Below, one piece after another: positions 56,269 to 62,636 of a stretch of DNA of 62,636 nt. The stretch spans positions 1 through 62,636 of the forward strand of contig CAIKND010000124.1 of the NCBI GenBank assembly GCA_903828675.1. The letters are read 5' to 3'. Numbering within the stretch: position 1 is the first letter of the stretch; the number at the start of each line of letters is the position of its first letter. The notes below the pieces were generated by a model. It was given only the letters and a program-made list of their open reading frames with translations. It was not told where the DNA came from and made no database searches. The stretch comes from an uncultured Acidobacteriaceae bacterium (lineage in GTDB: Bacteria > Acidobacteriota > Terriglobia > Terriglobales > Acidobacteriaceae). The translations under genes were made by a program, and so were the position numbers.

Positions 56269-57369
56269 CTACGGCCTGGGTTCTGTCGAACGCATGAACT
56301 CCGCCAGGTACTCCTTCCACACAGCCGCAACCGTGTGTGTTCCGTGGCCGCGGGTGGCATCGGAGATGGGCAGCAGAATGAACCGCGCGTGGGGGATGCG
56401 CTTGACCATCTTCTCCGCAATGCCTAGTTCCGGCGGGTTGATATAGTCGTCGGCGGAGTTGATCCAGAGGACCGGCGCGGCGATCTTTTCAAGATTTGGA
56501 CTGGGATTGTAGTTGCGGCTGGCGTTCCAGTAGTAGAGCATGTCGTTGGCATCGCTTGACGCCATCATGCGCTTCAGTGACGCGTCCACATACTTCTCCG
56601 AGGCTTCGCGCGTGGGCGCCAGCTTCTGCATCTGCAGCGGGCTGGAACTCATGACCATGCCCAGTTCGTTGGCGGTGCGCAGGCCCTGCACGGGCTCGGT
56701 CTTGTACTCGCCGCCCATCCAGGCGGGATCCTGCTTGATGGCCTCGATGGCCATGTAGCGCATCATGCGGTTGCGGCCGGCGATCTGCACCGGCAGGCAC
56801 GCAAACGGCGCCAGCGAATCGGCGAACTCCGGATAGGTTTCGCCCCACACAAAGCTCTCCATGCAGCCCATCGATGTGCCGAGAATCAGGCGCAGATGGT
56901 CGATCTTCATGGCGTCGAGCATCATGCGCTGGCTGCGCACCATATCGTCGTAGTCGTAGGCCGGGAAATGGGCGTGCAGGCCGTCGGAGGGCTTCGAACT
57001 TTCGCCGTGGCCGATATCGTCGGGAAGGATGAGGAAGTACTTCGTGATATCCAGTGGAGCGCCGGGCCCGAACAGCACATCGGCAAACAGGGGGTTCATA
57101 AGCGAGTGAGCGTTGCCGCCCGTGCCGTGCAGCAGCAGCACGGCGTTGTCGACATGACCCGCTGCGTTGCGGTGCGGCGCCCCAAGTGTGAGGTAGTGCA
57201 GCTTGAGTTGCGGCAGGGTTTCGCCGGTGCCGAAGCGGAAGTCGGGAAGCATGACTGTGCCGTCAAGGGTTGGCCAGGTTTTGGACGCCGGCGCGGGGGA
57301 ACTCGTTTGTCCTGACGCGGCGATAGCGGACAGCATTAGAGCGACTATGAGAATTGGAGTTGTGCGCAT
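56269..57369 (-). CDS. Exported alpha/beta hydrolase of the MetX (homoserine O-acetyltransferase-like) family
   Basis: The 366-residue protein has a signal peptide (ILIVALMLSAIAASG) and an alpha/beta-hydrolase fold close to MetX: nucleophile Ser166 in LGTSMGCM, oxyanion loop LLHGTGGNAHS (79-89), and C-terminal catalytic Asp in NSADDYINPP and His in TRGHGTHT. True MetX enzymes are cytoplasmic, so export and the missing substrate-specific residues point to a different, extracellular esterase-like role. Confidence 0.82.
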   Translation of the reverse strand: MRTTPILIVALMLSAIAASGQTSSPAPASKTWPTLDGTVMLPDFRFGTGETLPQLKLHYLTLGAPHRNAAGHVDNAVLLLHGTGGNAHSLMNPLFADVLFGPGAPLDITKYFLILPDDIGHGESSKPSDGLHAHFPAYDYDDMVRSQRMMLDAMKIDHLRLILGTSMGCMESFVWGETYPEFADSLAPFACLPVQIAGRNRMMRYMAIEAIKQDPAWMGGEYKTEPVQGLRTANELGMVMSSSPLQMQKLAPTREASEKYVDASLKRMMASSDANDMLYYWNASRNYNPSPNLEKIAAPVLWINSADDYINPPELGIAEKMVKRIPHARFILLPISDATRGHGTHTVAAVWKEYLAEFMRSTEPRP

Positions 57370-57619
57370 GTGTCTTCAGGACCTCCAGGGTCCTCGCTTT
57401 GAGGGTATCGACTGGAGCGTTTGTGCACAACTCGAAACTCTTCCGTTCAAGCTGTGCCGGAGCCACAAAGCGGCAGCGCGACCGCCATTTCCATGCCATC
57501 GGCATACGCGATGAAATCCAGGCATATTCGATGCGCAGCCGCTTTCGTTGCGGCAGGACCGACCGGGCGCGGGGCCCTTCCCGCTGAGTAATCTATCCAG
57601 TTGTCAGGTTCTCCGGCCT

Positions 57620-57663
57620 GGTGCCCCATCCTCGCCACGTCTCTTTTTGCGCCTGGGGCGGGA
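57620..57663. repeat. Dispersed hairpin, degenerate copy
   Basis: The left arm GGTGCCCCATCCTCGCCACG (57620-57639) is identical over 20 bases to the copy at 54158, but the right side (GCCTGGGGCGGGA, 57651-57663) has diverged so the hairpin is imperfect. This looks like a decayed copy. Confidence 0.7.
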
Positions 57664-57917
57664 CAGCGTCAGATCAATCTCCGCGCTTTTCCATGCGCCA
57701 AAGACCATCTCTCGCTAGCACGAGTCATCACCCAACCTGGAAATCACAAAAAGCGTCAATATTCTCATACTGCTGATTTTAAATAACTTATAATAACTTT
57801 TAACTGCAGATAATTAAGACGTACGGGCGCATAATCTTTATATGGATCTCTCCACTCAATTCACCGCAAGCCCGCTGAACCATAGAGCCCGACTCCTCAG
57901 CAGGCCAGAAGTGGGTA

Positions 57918-57953
57918 CCCCCACCACCCCCCTCCCACCCACCCCCCCTCCCC
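57918..57953 (-). other. C-run tract, G-quadruplex candidate on the minus strand
   Basis: A 36-base all C/A/T stretch contains six runs of at least three C (CCCCC, CCCCCC, CCC, CCC, CCCCCCC, CCCC) separated by one or two bases. The complementary strand could fold into a G-quadruplex; the C strand could form an i-motif. It lies about 100 bases downstream of the antiporter stop. Confidence 0.6.
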
Positions 57954-58057
57954 TATGAAGTGAGAATGTAGTCTGGCCGCCGATGGGTCACTGGGACTCA
58001 GGGTATGATTCGATAAAACCTATTAAAATTAATTAGTTACGAACAAATAAAGAAAAC

Positions 58058-59239
58058 TCAGCGCTGGATTTCTCCAAGTCGGCGAAGGAATGGAACCATC
58101 GTCAAGCCCTGCACGAAGACTGAAAAAGCGACAACTGCAAAGCTGATCGTAATAATCTGCTCGCGCAGCGCGAAGGTTGCGGGCAGTCCAAGGGCAAGGG
58201 CCAGCGCCAAAGCGCCACGCAATCCGCCCCAAAACAGAATGTGCTGATGTTTCCCGCTCACGCGCAGGGAAGATCGCGAAAAGGCAAAGCAGCAGGGATA
58301 GATGGCAACCGCGCGGCCCAGCGTCACCAGCGCAATCGCAATTCCCGCCGGAACCCAGATCGCAGCAAAATTCTGCCGTGCCTCGTGCATTCCAATCAAA
58401 AGAAAAACCAGTGAGTTCGCAATGAAAGCGGCGTATTCCCAGAACCCATGCGCCGCTTCTTTCCCGCGTTCGGTCATACTGTTCAGCGGCTTGAAATTGC
58501 CCATCACCAGGCCCGCGGTAATGGTCGCCAGAACTCCAGACAACCCAAAGTGGTCCGCCAGAAGAAACGATCCATAGGCGGCAACGGTCGTAAACGTGAT
58601 TTCGACCAGATGATCCTCGGTTCGTCCCGTGAGGAAAAGCGCCCCAAGAGCCACGGCCGCGCCGCAAAGGACTCCTCCAACGATGGTTTTGACCAGCATG
58701 GCTGTGATCCCGAAAGCCGTGATCTGCTGGCCTGAAGCCAGCGCGACCACAACGCCGAAAGCAATCGCTGCAGTGCCGTCGTTCAAAAGGCTCTCCGCCT
58801 CAATCAAAACCAGAATCCGCCCCTGCGCATGTGCTTCCTTGAAGGTTGCGATGACAGAAACGGGGTCGGTCGCGGCAATCAGTGCGCCAAATACCAGGGC
58901 GTCGATCCACTGCCAACCCGCAAAATAGTGCATGCCCGCCGCAGTTACGCTTGCGGAAAGCACAACGCCCACAGTCACCAGAACCGCAATCACTGAAAAG
59001 TCCCGGCGCAACTGGCCCCAATGGATATAAAACGCCGCTTCAAACAGCAGCGGCGGCAGCAGTGCCGTGAAAATGAGTTCCTTGGTGAGTGGAATCTCCG
59101 GGGTAAACGGCAGCGCTGCGAAGACAATACCTGCCGCAACCAGGCCGACGCTGTAGGGCAGGCGAAGCCGCCGCGTCAGCATCGCGACCACCGCGGCAAT
59201 CAACAGCAGAAGCGTTCCAGTCTGGAATTGCAACTCCAT
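58058..59239 (-). CDS. CPA1-family Na+/H+ antiporter (NhaP-like)
   Basis: The 393-residue protein has about twelve helices and CPA1 signatures: LLPPLLFEAAFYIHW near the start, the ion-binding ATDPVSVIATFKE (about residues 123-135, with the Asp) and ESLLNDGTAAIAFG (about 147-160). The C-terminus is short, without the cytosolic tail seen in regulated CPA1 members. It exchanges sodium or potassium for protons. Confidence 0.9.
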   Translation of the reverse strand: MELQFQTGTLLLLIAAVVAMLTRRLRLPYSVGLVAAGIVFAALPFTPEIPLTKELIFTALLPPLLFEAAFYIHWGQLRRDFSVIAVLVTVGVVLSASVTAAGMHYFAGWQWIDALVFGALIAATDPVSVIATFKEAHAQGRILVLIEAESLLNDGTAAIAFGVVVALASGQQITAFGITAMLVKTIVGGVLCGAAVALGALFLTGRTEDHLVEITFTTVAAYGSFLLADHFGLSGVLATITAGLVMGNFKPLNSMTERGKEAAHGFWEYAAFIANSLVFLLIGMHEARQNFAAIWVPAGIAIALVTLGRAVAIYPCCFAFSRSSLRVSGKHQHILFWGGLRGALALALALGLPATFALREQIITISFAVVAFSVFVQGLTMVPFLRRLGEIQR

Positions 59240-59650
59240 GCGGGTTGTCGCCCTCCTCGGACGGGTCGGTAAGTCAAACCCAACTTGATGTTAAGAGTAC
59301 CTTCGCTCCGGCAGCCTGACTACAGCTCTGCGCCAAAGTCTCTTGATTCCGCTATTTTCAATCGTTGTGGCGGCGCGCTAAAATCTCCTAGACCGCCATG
59401 TTCAGCCGCTCCGCAGTCCGGGTCTCTTCCACGCCTCTCCTCAGGCGCTTTCGCCGTGGTCGGCCCGACCGTGGACGGCGCTCTTCCCGCCGAGTAATCT
59501 AATCCCGTCGATTGCTCTTATCCCAAGCCCGAAACGTGGGGCTTGGGCACACGGATCTCCCGCTGCCGGTGAAATCTCCCCGACCAGCGGTTCCGTGACT
59601 GAACTCAAGAGATCCATCCGCCCTGATGCGGATAGAAAGGTCTTTCCCCG
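59240..59650. other. Intergenic region upstream of acnA
   Basis: This 411-base gap separates the divergent antiporter and aconitase genes and must hold both promoters. It contains the hairpin at 59522-59547. AAGG at 59637-59640, 10 bases before the aconitase ATG, is a candidate ribosome binding site. I saw no coding frame I trust. Confidence 0.5.
59522..59547. repeat. Dispersed hairpin, GTGCCCCA family
   Basis: CCCAAGCCC (59522-59530) pairs perfectly with GGGCTTGGG (59539-59547) over an 8-base loop. On the minus strand it starts GTGCCCAAGCCCC, in line with the other copies. Confidence 0.65.
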
Positions 59651-62425
59651 ATGAACAGTTTTGCCAGCCGTGCCACTCTCACCTCCGGCAATCGCTCCTA
59701 CACCATCTACCGCCTGCCTGCGCTCACCGAGCGCGGTTTCAACCTCAGCCGCCTGCCTTTCAGTTTGAAGATTCTGCTGGAGAACCTTCTCCGCCGCGAA
59801 GATGGCGTGAATGTCACAGCCGGGGATATCGAGTTCCTGGCCAACTGGGATGCCAAGGCCGAGCCCAGCCGCGAGATTGCTTACATGCCCGCGCGTGTGC
59901 TCATGCAGGACTTTACAGGCGTGCCCGCAGTGGTTGATCTGGGCGCAATGCGCGATGCCATTAAGACACTGGGAGGCGATCCGGAAAGAGTCAATCCGCT
60001 GGTTCCGGCCGAGCTGGTGATTGACCACTCCGTGCAAGTGGACGAGTACGGCACCGCTGGGGCCTATGGCGCGAATTCTCTGCTCGAGTTCCAGCGCAAC
60101 CGCGAGCGTTATGCGTTCCTCAAGTGGGGACAGACGGCCTTCCGCAACTTTTCTGCCGTGCCGCCGGGAATGGGCATCTGCCACCAGGTGAATCTGGAAT
60201 ACCTGGCGAGGGTGGTGTTTACCACTGAGATCGATGGGGCTTTCGTAGCGTATCCCGATACGGTTGTCGGAACCGACTCACACACCACCATGATTAACGG
60301 CTTGGGCGTGCTGGGCTGGGGTGTGGGCGGCATCGAGGCCGAGGCGGCGATGCTCGGGCAGGCCGTGTCCATGCTGGTGCCGCAGGTGGTGGGCTTCAAG
60401 CTCACCGGCAAGCTGCGCGAGGGCGCCACCGCCACCGATCTGGTTCTTACCGTAACCCAGGCTCTGCGCAAGTTGGGCGTGGTGGGCAAATTTGTAGAAT
60501 TCTATGGGGATGGCATTGCCGGTTTGTCGCTCGCCGATCGCGCCACCATCAGCAACATGGCGCCGGAGTATGGTGCGACCTGCGGCATCTTCCCGGTGGA
60601 CGCCGAAACGTTGCGCTACCTGAGGCTCACAGGCCGCAGTGAAGAGCAGATCGCGCTGGTCGAGGCCTATTACAAGGAACAGGGCCTTTTCCACACCGCT
60701 GGCTCGCCGGAGGCCGAGTATACGCAGAGTCTGGAACTGGATTTGGCCGCCGTGGAACCCAGCGTGGCTGGACCGAAGCGCCCACAGGATCGCGTGCTGC
60801 TGAAGGACGCGGCTGCGAGTTTCCAGCAGCAATTGCCTGGTTTGCTGTCGCCTACGGCCAAGCCGCTGGGGACGCGTACGGCGGCGGCGTGGCAGCGTGG
60901 CGCGGTTGCCGATACGGCCGTCGCGGAGAAGGTCCCCGCGCACGTGCCCACGACTGTTAAGGAACGCTTCAATATCGATCCGGACACCTATCTGGATCAC
61001 GGCTCGGTGGTGATTGCGGCCATTACGAGCTGCACAAATACGTCGAACCCCTCGGTGATGGTGGCTGCGGGCATCCTGGCCAAGAAGGCCGTCGAGAAGG
61101 GCCTGACCGTGCCGCCGTGGGTAAAGACTTCTCTGGCCCCTGGTTCGCGCGTGGTTACGGATTACTACACCAAGGCAGGCCTGCTTCCGTACCTTGAAAA
61201 GCTACGTTTCAACGTGGTGGGCTACGGATGCACAACCTGCATCGGCAACTCCGGTCCGCTGCCCTCCGACGTGTCGAAGAGCATTGAAGAGCATGGGCTG
61301 GTTGCGGTCAGTGTGCTCTCGGGCAACCGCAACTTTGAGGGACGTGTGAATGTGGACGTTCGGGCCAACTACCTGATGAGCCCGCCGCTGGTTGTCGCCT
61401 ACGCTCTGGCAGGGAAAATTGGCCACAACTTCGATACAGATTCATTGGGTACCGACGATGCTGGACAGCCCGTTTATCTGAAAGACATTTGGCCGACGCA
61501 GGCGGAGGTGGCCGAGGCAATCGAAAAGGGACTGAGCCGTGAGAGCTTTCGCAAGGAGTACGCAACGGCCTCGGATGGCGACGCCAACTGGCAGGGCCTG
61601 AGCTTTCCCACCGGTGACGTCTACCAGTGGGAGCCGGACTCGACCTACATCCGGCAGGCACCGTACTTCGACGGCATGACCAATACACCGGCGCCGGTTA
61701 CGGACATTCTGGGCGCGCGGGTGCTGACTGTGCTGGGGGATTCGGTGACCACCGACCACATCTCTCCGGCGGGGAATATCAAAGCGAATGGCCCGGCTGG
61801 AAAATATCTGGCGGATCACGGCGTCAAGCCCGCTGATTTCAACTCGTATGGGTCGCGGCGCGGCAATCACGAAGTCATGGTGCGCGGAACTTTTGCCAAT
61901 GTGCGCCTGCGCAACAAGCTCGCTCCTGGCACCGAGGGCGGCGTTACGCGGCTCCTTCCGGAAGGAGATGCCATGTCGATCTTCGACGCCAGCGTCAGGT
62001 ATGCCGAGCGCGGAGTCCCACTGGTGATCCTTGCGGGCAAGGAATACGGCTCAGGCAGCTCGCGAGACTGGGCGGCCAAAGGACCGAAGCTGCTGGGTGT
62101 GCGCGCGGTGATTGCCGAGAGCTTTGAGCGGATTCACCGGTCGAACCTGGTCGGGATGGGGATTCTGCCTTTGCAATTTGCGGAGAGCGAGAATGCCGAG
62201 TCGCTCGGACTGACAGGCGAGGAGGTCTACGACTTTGCTGGGCTGACGACGCTGTTGGGGGCCAGGCTGGCCGATGGCCGGATACTGAAAGTGAAGGCCA
62301 CCGATGCCAATGGAGCGGTGAAGGAATTCAATGCCATGGTGCGCATTGATACGCCGCAGGAGATCGAGTACTTCGAGCACGGCGGCATCTTGCAGTACGT
62401 GCTGCGGCAGTTGGCGGCGAAGTAG
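59651..62425 (+). CDS. acnA: Aconitate hydratase
   Basis: The 924-residue enzyme interconverts citrate and isocitrate in the TCA cycle. It is of the AcnA/IRP type: 4Fe-4S ligands Cys461 (SCTNTSNP), Cys527 and Cys530 ([10 protein letters not shown]) are present, and the C-terminal swivel domain includes [16 protein letters not shown] and [12 protein letters not shown]. Length is typical (about 890-930). It is a likely single-gene unit ending in a terminator, with a group II intron beginning 74 bases after the stop. Confidence 0.97.
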   Translation: MNSFASRATLTSGNRSYTIYRLPALTERGFNLSRLPFSLKILLENLLRREDGVNVTAGDIEFLANWDAKAEPSREIAYMPARVLMQDFTGVPAVVDLGAMRDAIKTLGGDPERVNPLVPAELVIDHSVQVDEYGTAGAYGANSLLEFQRNRERYAFLKWGQTAFRNFSAVPPGMGICHQVNLEYLARVVFTTEIDGAFVAYPDTVVGTDSHTTMINGLGVLGWGVGGIEAEAAMLGQAVSMLVPQVVGFKLTGKLREGATATDLVLTVTQALRKLGVVGKFVEFYGDGIAGLSLADRATISNMAPEYGATCGIFPVDAETLRYLRLTGRSEEQIALVEAYYKEQGLFHTAGSPEAEYTQSLELDLAAVEPSVAGPKRPQDRVLLKDAAASFQQQLPGLLSPTAKPLGTRTAAAWQRGAVADTAVAEKVPAHVPTTVKERFNIDPDTYLDHGSVVIAAITSCTNTSNPSVMVAAGILAKKAVEKGLTVPPWVKTSLAPGSRVVTDYYTKAGLLPYLEKLRFNVVGYGCTTCIGNSGPLPSDVSKSIEEHGLVAVSVLSGNRNFEGRVNVDVRANYLMSPPLVVAYALAGKIGHNFDTDSLGTDDAGQPVYLKDIWPTQAEVAEAIEKGLSRESFRKEYATASDGDANWQGLSFPTGDVYQWEPDSTYIRQAPYFDGMTNTPAPVTDILGARVLTVLGDSVTTDHISPAGNIKANGPAGKYLADHGVKPADFNSYGSRRGNHEVMVRGTFANVRLRNKLAPGTEGGVTRLLPEGDAMSIFDASVRYAERGVPLVILAGKEYGSGSSRDWAAKGPKLLGVRAVIAESFERIHRSNLVGMGILPLQFAESENAESLGLTGEEVYDFAGLTTLLGARLADGRILKVKATDANGAVKEFNAMVRIDTPQEIEYFEHGGILQYVLRQLAAK

Positions 62426-62457
62426 AAGCGCTTCCGGAGATCAACCACACTCTGCAA

Positions 62458-62490
62458 AAAAGCCACTCCCTCGCGGGAGTGGCTTTTCTG
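62458..62490 (+). terminator. Rho-independent terminator after acnA
   Basis: AAAAGCCACTCCC (62458-62470) pairs perfectly with GGGAGTGGCTTTT (62475-62487), loop TCGC, followed by CTG. It lies 32 bases after the acnA stop. The group II intron starts 12 bases past the stem, as class C introns do. Confidence 0.93.
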
Positions 62491-62498
62491 CGCCTCTT

Positions 62499-62636
62499 GT
62501 GCGCCCAGCATGGGCGCACTCTTACGGGTGCAAGTCCCGTCACAAGCTGGTCACAGTGAGTGAAGTGAAGCGCAACTGCATGAGGGTGACCGATTGTGGG
62601 GAGGAAGCGTGGATCGAAGCTGCGGGCCGATGAACA
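62499..62636 (+). mobile_element. Group II intron (bacterial class C type), 5' end
   Basis: The conserved intron start GTGCGCCCAGCATGGGCGCA begins at 62499 and continues with CTTACGGGTGCAAGTCCCG, the typical 5' part of domain I in class C introns. The insertion site lies just downstream of a rho-independent terminator hairpin, the hallmark target of this class. The remaining domains and the reverse transcriptase gene run off the window. Whether this copy is full length or active is unknown. Confidence 0.85.

Larger units (their letters stand above)
57370..58057. other. Long intergenic region
   Basis: The 688 bases hold no convincing gene. They include a family hairpin at 57620, an AT-rich stretch at about 57770-57840, and a long C-run at 57918-57953. 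A short sequence, TTCCCGCTGAGTAATCTA near 57580, recurs with one change at about 59480, in both cases shortly before a hairpin of the family. Confidence 0.6.

Overview
The window is high-GC chromosomal DNA of a bacterium, most likely an Acidobacteriota (Terriglobia-type) member. The clues are a secreted VWA protein of the 'VWFA-related Acidobacterial domain' type (48666-49709), a DUF885 peptidase, a large BIG2-repeat lipoprotein, and many dispersed intergenic hairpins built on GTGCCCCA. The genes are mainly housekeeping; I found no rRNA, tRNA, CRISPR array or prophage.

Both ends of the window lie in group II introns of the bacterial C class, in the same orientation: a 3' end (domains V and VI) at 1-139 and a 5' end from 62499, just after the aconitase terminator. 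The window may therefore be a contig bounded by repeats.

Left part (0.2-17 kb): a YhaM-like exoribonuclease, a LysM protein, an EVE protein, a TPR protein and a small secreted protein, then aroC and the translation set def-fmt-rsmB. On the minus strand follow ubiE, a Zn-type CDF transporter, a PASTA protein and a UPF0303 protein. A vapBC module, an HD hydrolase, gyrA and a higBA-type module come next. GyrA has Tyr where E. coli has Asp87 and a long helical insertion in its C-terminal domain.

Middle part (17-39 kb): a polytopic membrane protein, a 1159-residue BIG2 lipoprotein with three near-identical 324-bp repeats, ruvB, a thioredoxin-like protein, and tdk-mfd-DUF885 on the minus strand. 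A probable carbohydrate locus follows: a Tat-exported glycosidase-like protein diverges from a URO-D-family protein and a RhaT-like transporter, next to an MFS carrier, an M20 peptidase and an exported VOC protein.

Right part (39-62 kb): rpmI and rplT (infC is not next to them), then an opposing gene for a 589-residue protein with two PD-(D/E)XK-like motif sets, then pheS, pheT (without the EMAP/OB domain), a coiled-coil protein and zapA. Immediately after zapA is a strong promoter followed by a 191-nt imperfect hairpin with a central bubble, which I interpret as 6S RNA. Then come a divergent Lgt homologue, rluD, the VWA protein, ligA, several membrane proteins, a TonB-like protein, an exported MetX-like hydrolase, a Na+/H+ antiporter and aconitase.

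The items I rate most worth pursuing are the 6S RNA candidate, the double PD-(D/E)XK protein inside the rplT-pheS interval, the dispersed hairpin family, the two flanking group II introns, the unusual GyrA, and the Lgt homologue with substituted catalytic residues.
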